Of a stretch of DNA of 42,895 bases, positions 36,118-42,895 are shown one piece after another (positions within the stretch are counted from its first letter, which is position 1; each line of letters starts with the position of its first letter). The translations under genes and the position numbers were made by a program. The notes beneath the pieces are model-generated. The model was not told the DNA's origin. It worked only from the letters and a program-made list of their open reading frames with translations, and ran no database searches. This stretch comes from an uncultured Flavobacteriaceae bacterium (lineage in GTDB: Bacteria; Bacteroidota; Bacteroidia; Flavobacteriales; Flavobacteriaceae), in the NCBI GenBank assembly GCA_905182295.1, contig CAJJAZ010000002.1:1-42895 (forward strand). Direction: 5' to 3'.

Positions 36118-39100
36118 ATGAACAACAAAAACAAACATCTACTACTTTTAATGCTAACTGTTTTTATGAGTATTTACGGATACTCACAAGACATAATAAG
36201 GGGAGTAGTGAGCGATGAAGACGGAATTCCAATGATAGGTGCTACGGTTTTAATCCAGGGCACAAACAATGGAACAACCACCGATTTTGACGGTAAATTT
36301 TCAATAGAAACTACCGAAGCAATCTCTTTAAAAGTAACCTATGTAGGTTTTAAAGCCAGCTATGTTAAAGCAGTTCCTGGAGATGTACTCCAAATTATTC
36401 TTGAGGCATCTAACGCCTTAGACGAGGTAGTACTGACTGCGCTAGGTATTAAGAGAGAAGAAAAAGCTTTGGGGTATTCTGTTCAAGGCATCACCGCAGG
36501 GGAGATAAGCCAAGTAAAAGCCACCAATGTAGTCAATGCTTTAGCTGGAAAAGTAGCTGGAGTGAGCATTACAGGATCTTCAGCAGGTCCATCTGCTTCT
36601 TCTAATATTACCATAAGGGGTGCTTCTTCTTTAATGGGAAACAACCAGCCCTTATTTATTGTCAATGGAATGCCTATTACCAACGACCTCTATACTTTTG
36701 ACGACGGTCTAAACGGTTCTACAAGTATTGACTTTGGAAACGCTGCGCAAGTTGTGAACTCAGATGACATTGAAAACATTTCCATTCTTAAAGGCCCCGC
36801 AGCCTCTGCCCTATACGGATCGAGAGCGGCTTCTGGAGTAATCCTTATCCAAACTAAAACTGGAAAGAATAATGGAGATCCATTCAGTGTTGAACTCAAT
36901 AGCTCTGTGTTATTTTCTAGCCCTTTAAAGTTACCTAACTACCAGAACGAATATGGTGCTGGTGGAGGGGGTAAATATTCTTACCTCAACGGGTCTACTT
37001 ATATAGGTGCCAATCAAAACTACGACGCCTACGGAGAAAACTGGGGTCCTAGAATGAATGGCCAACTCGTTAAACAGTTTAACTCTAACGGAGAAGCGGT
37101 GCCATTTACACCTGCTCCAAACAACATTAGAGACTTTTACGAAACGGCTCTTACGCATATCACCAATGTTGCTGTGAACACAAGTTCAGAAGACGCTAAC
37201 AATAGGTTTTCTTATACCCATTTAGGAAATGACGGCCTCATTCCAAATACAGGCTTAGAAAGAAACACCTTTCAAACCAGTATTAACAGGTCTTTGTTTG
37301 ACAACAAATTAAATATTGGATTTAATAATATGTTTGTGAGGTCTACCTCAGACAACATACCAAACTCAGGATACGATGAGTCTTCTTCTGTCATGTACGG
37401 TTGGCTTTGGCTACCGAGACAAGTAGAAATTAATGACTTAAGAGATTACTGGCAGCCTGGACAAGAAGGGGTAGAACAGCGTTATGCAGAAAACCTTTGG
37501 GTAAACAACCCTTGGTTTATTGCTTACGAAAACACCAATGCTTTTCAGAGCAATAGAAACATCTCTAACGTCAATATTGACTACCAGATAAACGACTATG
37601 CAAACTTGCGTTTCCGTTATGGGGTAGATTATGTAGACGAGCAAAGACAGTACAAAAGGGCCCCTTCTACAAAAGGAGTGCTCAATGGAAGTTATAGGGA
37701 AGATGAGATTAGTTTTAGAGAGAGCAACGCAGAATGGCTGTTGTCTTTAAATCCTACACCCAACGAATCTAACCTGATAGATGTAGATTTAAAAGTAGGT
37801 GGAAACCTCATGTCGCAACAGGCTAATTTTTCTGTAGCAAACAATCCGGAACTTCAAAATTTTGGAACAGACCCTTCTGTATATACTTTATCTAATGCCA
37901 GATCTGGTGTGTTGGTGGAGTCGCAAAAAACCAATGCCAAATTAAACTCTGTATTTGGATTGTTGAGCTTGGATTATGACAACAAAGTGTACCTAGACTT
38001 AACCTACAGAAATGACTGGGCCAGTACCCTGGTAAACCCATTGACGGGTAAGGCCAATTCTTCTTTTAGTTATGGCTACCCATCTGCCTCTACTTCTGTA
38101 TTAATTTCTGACATTTTCAAGATGCCAGAAAGCATTCAGTTTTTAAAATTGAGGGCTTCTTACGCTGAAGTAGGTAATGGTGCGCCGGCTTATTCTTTTG
38201 GAAACAGCTATACACCACAAGCCCCTTTTGGGAACCAACCTATCTTTACAACAAACAGCACCATATCCGATCCTGACTTAAAGAATGAATCTACTAGGGC
38301 CAAAGAAATTGGACTAGATCTTAGAATGTTTGACGGTTTAATCAATTTAGATATGACGGTCTATAAAATGAATAGTTACGATCAAATCATTCAATTGCCT
38401 GTTGCCAAAACAAGTGGATACGATTACACCCTGACCAATGGTGGGGAAATTAGCAACGCTGGTATTGAAATTGCTTTAGGAATTGAGGCCATTAGAAGTG
38501 AAGACTTTAATTGGAACACTCAAATTAACTTTAGCAAAAACAGGGCTATTGTAGAAACGTTACCAGAAGTCATTCAAGGAGGAAGGTATTCTATTATAGC
38601 AGATGTTTTCCCTGGAGATGAGGGAGGTTCTGACTTAGAATATGTAGCAGAAGAAGGTCAATTATTAGGTCAATTATACGGTCTTGGATTCCAAAGAGGT
38701 CCTGACGGTCAAATCATTCACGAGAATGGACTGCCTTTACACACTTCAGAAAAAGTGTCTGCTGGTTCTTTCCAACCAGACTTTAGATTGGGGGTTTACA
38801 ACAACTTCCAATATAAAAACCTGAGTTTGGGGTTCTTGTTTGACGGTCAAGTTGGGGGTCAAATTTATTCTAGATCACACGCTTTATATGCGACCAGTGG
38901 CTCTATTGTAAACGACGACGATCCAAACTTAGCCCTTTCTACCTTAGAGGGCAGAACTACTTATAGTGTGGATTATGACACTACAGGAAACCCTGTGTAT
39001 ACCTTAGAGCAAGAAGGAAGTGTTGTTGGGCCTGGTGTTATGTATGACGCAAGCGGCAACCTAGTGCCTAACACTGTAGCTGTTCCAGCTGGTGGTGCAG

Positions 39101-39420
39101 GGTATACAGGATATTTCTACAATTATTACGGAAATGGATTCAACAGGGATAATATTGAGGCGGCTACTTATGACGCTACCTACTTTAAATTACGTGAACT
39201 GAGTATTTCTTATGACGTGCCTGAAAAAGTATTCAAAAGCCTTGGTTTAAAGCAGGCTAGAATTTCTATTATTGGAAGAAACTTATTGTTATTCTCAAAG
39301 GTACCTTCAATTGATCCAGAGACTTTCTCGATCAGAAACGGTGTCTTTGTAAATGGATTTGAGAGTACCTCAATTCCTAGCCAGAGAAGTATTGGTGTTA
39401 ATGTAAATTTAAAATTTTAA
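36118..39420 (+). CDS. SusC/RagA family TonB-dependent outer-membrane receptor
   Basis: This is a 1100-residue importer channel. The start at 36118 gives a clean signal peptide (MNNKNKHLLLLMLTVFMSIY ... YSQ) and sits just after a promoter box; earlier in-frame ATGs would precede or overlap that box. The order is: carboxypeptidase-D-like domain (about 27-110, IRGVVSDEDGIPMIGATV), TonB-box-like LDEVVLTALGI, a plug with ISILKGPAASALYGSRAASG, and the barrel to the C-terminus (VNVNLKF). The KGPAASALYGSRAA form with ALGIKREEKALGYSVQ is a subgroup distinct from the first SusC in the window. Its SusD follows after four bases, and then a BCCT transporter. Substrate unknown. Confidence 0.95.
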   Translation: MNNKNKHLLLLMLTVFMSIYGYSQDIIRGVVSDEDGIPMIGATVLIQGTNNGTTTDFDGKFSIETTEAISLKVTYVGFKASYVKAVPGDVLQIILEASNALDEVVLTALGIKREEKALGYSVQGITAGEISQVKATNVVNALAGKVAGVSITGSSAGPSASSNITIRGASSLMGNNQPLFIVNGMPITNDLYTFDDGLNGSTSIDFGNAAQVVNSDDIENISILKGPAASALYGSRAASGVILIQTKTGKNNGDPFSVELNSSVLFSSPLKLPNYQNEYGAGGGGKYSYLNGSTYIGANQNYDAYGENWGPRMNGQLVKQFNSNGEAVPFTPAPNNIRDFYETALTHITNVAVNTSSEDANNRFSYTHLGNDGLIPNTGLERNTFQTSINRSLFDNKLNIGFNNMFVRSTSDNIPNSGYDESSSVMYGWLWLPRQVEINDLRDYWQPGQEGVEQRYAENLWVNNPWFIAYENTNAFQSNRNISNVNIDYQINDYANLRFRYGVDYVDEQRQYKRAPSTKGVLNGSYREDEISFRESNAEWLLSLNPTPNESNLIDVDLKVGGNLMSQQANFSVANNPELQNFGTDPSVYTLSNARSGVLVESQKTNAKLNSVFGLLSLDYDNKVYLDLTYRNDWASTLVNPLTGKANSSFSYGYPSASTSVLISDIFKMPESIQFLKLRASYAEVGNGAPAYSFGNSYTPQAPFGNQPIFTTNSTISDPDLKNESTRAKEIGLDLRMFDGLINLDMTVYKMNSYDQIIQLPVAKTSGYDYTLTNGGEISNAGIEIALGIEAIRSEDFNWNTQINFSKNRAIVETLPEVIQGGRYSIIADVFPGDEGGSDLEYVAEEGQLLGQLYGLGFQRGPDGQIIHENGLPLHTSEKVSAGSFQPDFRLGVYNNFQYKNLSLGFLFDGQVGGQIYSRSHALYATSGSIVNDDDPNLALSTLEGRTTYSVDYDTTGNPVYTLEQEGSVVGPGVMYDASGNLVPNTVAVPAGGAGYTGYFYNYYGNGFNRDNIEAATYDATYFKLRELSISYDVPEKVFKSLGLKQARISIIGRNLLLFSKVPSIDPETFSIRNGVFVNGFESTSIPSQRSIGVNVNLKF

Positions 39421-39424
39421 GAAG

Positions 39425-40888
39425 ATGTTAGTTAAAAAAATATACAAACCACTATTGTTACTCACCCTTGTATTTCAAGGCTGTAATGACTTTGAAGACC
39501 TAAACACCAATCCAAACGAGCCTACTTCTGTAGCTAGTGGCGTATTGTTCTCTGCTGCCATTAGAAGCAGTGCACAGACACAAGCAAACGAATCTTTCTT
39601 GCTAGGGAACAATATTGCCCAATTGTCTGCTAAAACCATTAGAGCAGAGGTGGATTTTTACGGATGGAATGCTTTCCCAACAGTTTGGGAAGGGTTTTAC
39701 GAAAGTTTAACTGACGTACAACAAGTCATTGACATTTCTATTGAAACGGGAGACAAGGCTACCCAAGGAGCAGCTCTTATCTATAAGTCATGGATTTATT
39801 CTGTTTTGACAAATGCCTACGGAGACATTCCTTACTCACAAGCCATGAAGGGCTTAGAGGCTAACTTTACTCCTGCTTATGACAGTCAGGAAGCTATTTA
39901 TGCAGACCTATTAAACACCCTTGAACAAGCAGTTGGCATGTTATCTAACGGTGGAAGTGTCGCTGGAGATTTATTATATGACGGAGACACCCAAAAATGG
40001 GTGCGCTTTGCCAATAGTTTAAGATTGAGATTACTTATGCACCAAAGTGGAAAACAAGATATTTCTTCTGCTTTTGCTAGTATTGTAAACAGCGGAAACA
40101 TTATAAACAGTAACGACAACCAAGCAGCGGTTACCTTCTTGAACTCTTTCCCTAACCAATTCCCAACCATTCCTTTAAAACAAGGGGATTTTGACGCTGT
40201 GGCTATTTCAAAATCTGCTGTAACGGTATTAGAAGATTTAAAAGACCCGAGAATTTCAAGATACGCAAGACCAGACAACGAAAATTTTGAAGCACCTGTG
40301 TTTACTGGTGTAGAGAACGGTGTAGGTGGTCAGACAGGATCTAGACTTGGATTGGCTTACTTTAATTATCCGGGACAAGTGACTGCAGACCAAATGGGGA
40401 TTCAATACGCAGAAGGTTTAATCATGACTTACTCAGAGGTGTGTTTTCTAGTAGCAGAAGGGATTGCCAAAGGATGGGTTTCTGGAGATATAGCCACAGA
40501 ATACAAGAAAGGAATTAAAGCGTCTCACGACTATTACCAAGTTAATTACACGCCTTTTGGATGGAATTCTTTTGAAGATTACTATGAAAATTCAGGAGCG
40601 GCGTTCGCTGGGACAGAAGATATTTGGAAACAAAAGTGGCTTTCTTTATATTTTTCGGGATTAGAACCCTATTTTGAACTCAGAAGGTGGTACAATGAAG
40701 TGAACGGATGGGATGGATTGTCATTCGTCAGTGCGCCCATTGGCACCAACCTCAACAATTACGAACTTCCAAGTCGTTTTTTATACCCTGGTCAAGAGCA
40801 GAGTTTAAACAATGCTAATTACCAAGAAGCCTCTTCTAGGTATGCCAATGGAAATACAATTAATGGTAAAATGTGGATTTTACAATAG
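39425..40888 (+). CDS. SusD/RagB family outer-membrane lipoprotein (SusD-like_2 type)
   Basis: This 487-residue surface lipoprotein has lipobox VFQGC (Cys20). The mature N-terminus NDFEDLNTNPNEPT is typical of the SusD-like_2 subgroup. The body is helical with IYKSWIYSVLTNAYGDIPYSQA, the region that packs in the TPR-like core, and TYSEVCFLVAEGIAKGW, matching the second core repeat. It starts four bases after the SusC stop. SusD-like_2 proteins occur beside many SusC genes without carbohydrate enzymes, so a non-glycan ligand is quite possible. The BCCT transporter begins 38 bases later. Confidence 0.94.
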   Translation: MLVKKIYKPLLLLTLVFQGCNDFEDLNTNPNEPTSVASGVLFSAAIRSSAQTQANESFLLGNNIAQLSAKTIRAEVDFYGWNAFPTVWEGFYESLTDVQQVIDISIETGDKATQGAALIYKSWIYSVLTNAYGDIPYSQAMKGLEANFTPAYDSQEAIYADLLNTLEQAVGMLSNGGSVAGDLLYDGDTQKWVRFANSLRLRLLMHQSGKQDISSAFASIVNSGNIINSNDNQAAVTFLNSFPNQFPTIPLKQGDFDAVAISKSAVTVLEDLKDPRISRYARPDNENFEAPVFTGVENGVGGQTGSRLGLAYFNYPGQVTADQMGIQYAEGLIMTYSEVCFLVAEGIAKGWVSGDIATEYKKGIKASHDYYQVNYTPFGWNSFEDYYENSGAAFAGTEDIWKQKWLSLYFSGLEPYFELRRWYNEVNGWDGLSFVSAPIGTNLNNYELPSRFLYPGQEQSLNNANYQEASSRYANGNTINGKMWILQ

Positions 40889-40892
40889 GGTC

Positions 40893-40907
40893 GTCTATAA
40901 AATAGAC
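40893..40907 (+). other. Small hairpin between SusD and the BCCT gene
   Basis: A 6-bp stem GTCTAT / ATAGAC has an AAA loop and no T-run. It is too weak for a terminator, but could act as an RNA processing or stability element that sets different levels of SusCD and the transporter. Confidence 0.35.
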
Positions 40908-40926
40908 ATGGACTTTACAATGGACT

Positions 40927-42471
40927 ATGAAAAAATATTTTGATGTTTACCCGAGGGTTTTTTACCCCTCATTAATACTTATTTTAAGTTTTGTTTTAGT
41001 AGCTATATTTGGGGGAGATCCTGTAAAGAATTTCTTCACAGAAGTGACCCATACTGTAACTACTTATGGTGGGTGGCTATTTATTCTAGGGGTAAACATC
41101 TTTATTGTCGTATGTCTTTGGGCCGCCTTTGGAAAATTTGGGAAAAAGCGCTTGGGAGGTAAAGGAGCTGTTCCGGAATTCAGTATGTTTTCTTGGTTTT
41201 CTATGCTCTTTTCAGCAGGAATGGGTATTGGACTGTTGTACTTTGCCGTATCCGAGCCCATCACTCATTTTATAAACCCTCCATTAGACACCCCACAGGT
41301 TAAAGACCAAGCCATTCAAGCGCTTAACTTTACTTACCTCCACTGGGGATTACACGCCTGGGCTATATACTGCCTGGTAGGACTGTCCTTGGCTTATTTT
41401 TCATTTAATAAAAACTTACCCTTCTCACTTCGCTCTATTTTTTTCCCAGTAATGGGAAGAAAGATTTTTGGTTGGAGGGGAGATATTATTGACATTATTG
41501 CTGTTGTAGCCACCTTATTTGGACTAGCCACTTCTTTAGGATTTGGTGCAAGACAAATTGCGTCCGGAGGAAATTTCCTTTTTGGAACAGACCCAGGAAT
41601 GTCTTCTCAAATAACCATTATTGTAGTCATTACACTCATTGCGACCATCTCTGTGGTCACAGGCCTTAAGAAAGGGGTGAAATTACTCAGTAGGCTGAAT
41701 CTAATTGTAGCCGTTATATTTTTGGTGTTTGTTTTTTTATTGACAGACCCAGTAGGGATATTAAACATTTTTGTAGAGAGTACTGGAATGTATTTCCAAC
41801 GCTTTATAGAACTAGGAAGCTGGTCTTCTTCATTCACTTCAAATGAATGGCAAGGAGATTGGACCATATTTTATTGGGCTTGGTGGATTGCATGGTCTCC
41901 TTTTGTGGGTATGTTTATCGCTAGAGTATCTAGGGGGAGAACGGTGAGAGAATTTGTGTTAGGGGTATTGTTTGTCCCCACACTCATCACTTTTATATGG
42001 ATGTCTACCTTTGGTGGTTCCGCCCTACTCCTTGAAATGGATCAACCTGGGTTATTATCTGGTCCAATTATGGAAGACTCTTCTACCTCATTATTTGTGT
42101 TTTTAAAACAATTCCCATTACCCGCTGTCACAAGTTTTATAGGAATCTTTATGGTCTCTGTATTCTTTGTAACCTCATCAGACAGTGGTTCTCTTGTGAT
42201 TGACAGCATTACTTCAGGAGGAAAACTAAATGCGCCTGTTGGGCAGCGAATTTTGTGGGCCTTTATGGAAGGGGCTGTAGCAATTGCCTTGTTAGTGGGT
42301 GGTGGCTTAAAAACCATGCAAGCCGCTTCTATCTCCACAGGAATCTTATTTTTAATAGTCCTCTTTATTATGTGCTGGTCATTGATTAAATCACTCGGGC
42401 GCGGGCATAAAAAAAGATTGAAAAAATTTAAGCAAAAGCACCCAAATGCATGGGTAGAGTCTGACGCTTAA
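40927..42471 (+). CDS. BCCT family transporter (betaine/carnitine/choline type)
   Basis: This 514-residue inner-membrane protein has 12 predicted helices and imports quaternary-ammonium solutes by family. Key residues match sodium-coupled betaine carriers such as BetP. The helix 3 motif GMGIG is at 98-102. The aromatic cage spacing HWGLHAWAIY gives Trp140, Trp145 and Tyr148, and the signature WTIFYWAWWIAWSP lies at 312-325. The C-terminal tail is short and basic (RGHKKRLKKFKQKH), which in some BCCTs senses osmotic state. It follows SusD by 38 bases with no convincing terminator, so it is probably part of the same transcript. Betaine, choline or dimethylsulfoniopropionate are all possible substrates. 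Confidence 0.96.
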   Translation: MKKYFDVYPRVFYPSLILILSFVLVAIFGGDPVKNFFTEVTHTVTTYGGWLFILGVNIFIVVCLWAAFGKFGKKRLGGKGAVPEFSMFSWFSMLFSAGMGIGLLYFAVSEPITHFINPPLDTPQVKDQAIQALNFTYLHWGLHAWAIYCLVGLSLAYFSFNKNLPFSLRSIFFPVMGRKIFGWRGDIIDIIAVVATLFGLATSLGFGARQIASGGNFLFGTDPGMSSQITIIVVITLIATISVVTGLKKGVKLLSRLNLIVAVIFLVFVFLLTDPVGILNIFVESTGMYFQRFIELGSWSSSFTSNEWQGDWTIFYWAWWIAWSPFVGMFIARVSRGRTVREFVLGVLFVPTLITFIWMSTFGGSALLLEMDQPGLLSGPIMEDSSTSLFVFLKQFPLPAVTSFIGIFMVSVFFVTSSDSGSLVIDSITSGGKLNAPVGQRILWAFMEGAVAIALLVGGGLKTMQAASISTGILFLIVLFIMCWSLIKSLGRGHKKRLKKFKQKHPNAWVESDA

Positions 42472-42529
42472 TGGGTTACCCATAGGGGTATTTAAAAATA
42501 ATGATGCGCAAAAATATCTCCTTTTTCTC

Positions 42530-42561
42530 TTGGAAAAGAAACAAAAAGAGTTGTATCTTTG
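42530..42561 (+). promoter_or_regulatory. Promoter of the initiator tRNA gene
   Basis: TATCTTTG at 42554-42561 is an exact -7 box. TTGG at 42530-42533 lies 20 bases upstream, the expected position of the -33 element. The tRNA begins 11 bases after the -7 box. Confidence 0.8.
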
Positions 42562-42571
42562 CCATCCACAT

Positions 42572-42644
<73 letters not shown>

Positions 42645-42654
42645 CTAAAACAAT

Positions 42655-42686
42655 AAAGGCTTTCAGTTATCTGAGGGCCTTTTTTT
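42655..42686 (+). terminator. Rho-independent terminator after the tRNA
   Basis: The stem is AAAGGC, TT, TCAG around a TTAT loop, then CTGA, GG, GCCTTT. This is 12 pairs including two G-U, followed by a T-run. It ends the tRNA transcript. Confidence 0.9.
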
Positions 42687-42758
42687 ATTGGGGTTAGCCA
42701 AAGTTGCTTTAGAAACCATAGTCATCCACACTGACTATTAATAATTCCTAAATATAAT

Positions 42759-42809
42759 GAAACTGACAGTAAAAAGTCTAAAATCTGTCAGTAAATAGTG
42801 TCAGTTTTC
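42759..42809. repeat. Cluster of three TGTCAGT boxes
   Basis: ACTGACA occurs at 42762-42768 and TGTCAGT at 42786-42792 and 42799-42805. The outer copies extend to GAAACTGACA and TGTCAGTTTTC and form a near-perfect inverted repeat. The stretch 42690-42895 has no gene that I can support. The boxes could be an operator for a gene beyond the window, a recombination core, or a terminal inverted repeat. Confidence 0.5.
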
Positions 42810-42895
42810 TCCAAAAAATTGAGAACAATCTTTTCAATTTGATACCCCCCTACCTTTTAAAAAATCAATTTTCTTAATAGGTTTCGCGCTCGTAT

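Noticed and set aside
33960-40888. GH13 to SusD as a classical starch utilisation locus
   Set aside because: There is only one amylase-type enzyme, on its own promoter, with no SusE/F, no SusR-type regulator and a MarR gene in between; the SusD is of the SusD-like_2 subgroup.

Overview
The window is a stretch of chromosome from a member of the Bacteroidota, most likely a marine-type Flavobacteriaceae. The evidence is two SusC/SusD pairs, AT-rich intergenic DNA, many exact TAnnTTTG -7 boxes (the Bacteroidota primary sigma promoter), weak or absent Shine-Dalgarno sequences, and Bacteroidota-type families (putative porin, GSCFA, DUF5522, DUF4136, DUF5117/5118-type metalloprotease). I see no insertion sequence, prophage, CRISPR array or clear genomic island, so most of it reads as ordinary core chromosome.

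Layout. (1) 1-7500: minus-strand envelope genes, namely a putative porin with an octapeptide-repeat N-terminus and a SusC/SusD pair ending in a strong terminator. A promoter at the very left edge fires out of the window. (2) 7500-14900: rnhB, a large unrecognised lipoprotein, lipB, a 52-residue YqaE/Pmp3-type membrane protein, lysS and a DASS/SLC13 carboxylate transporter. (3) 15000-22200: a large secreted zinc metalloprotease with terminator, a small Spy-like periplasmic protein, then a tightly packed minus-strand operon (PLP-dependent ACC deaminase/D-cysteine desulfhydrase-like enzyme, glucosaminidase-LysM lipoprotein, hemL). A DUF5522 mini-gene diverges from this operon with no intergenic base between the two start codons, and a DUF4136 lipoprotein follows. 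(4) 22200-27300: alaS and a GSCFA protein on minus; an M23 peptidase and a short MerR regulator overlapping by one base on plus. (5) 27300-33900: an outer-membrane beta-barrel protein, then der, era and an alanine/glycine:cation symporter on minus. (6) 33900-42500: a GH13 lipoprotein, a MarR regulator, a second SusC/SusD pair and a BCCT transporter on plus. (7) 42500-42895: an initiator tRNA-Met with its own promoter and terminator, then about 200 noncoding bases with a cluster of TGTCAGT boxes.

How the parts work together. The core genes cover translation (lysS, alaS, initiator tRNA), ribosome assembly (der, era), cofactor synthesis (lipB, hemL), replication maintenance (rnhB) and wall remodelling (M23, glucosaminidase). 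The most interesting unit is the last plus-strand block. A SusC/SusD outer-membrane importer is followed closely by a BCCT transporter that keeps the betaine-type aromatic cage, and is preceded by a MarR regulator. This suggests an outer-to-inner membrane relay for a quaternary-ammonium or related zwitterionic solute rather than a glycan. That reading is inference. Several starts were moved downstream of the longest possible open frame because of signal peptides, promoter position or overlap geometry; each entry says so.
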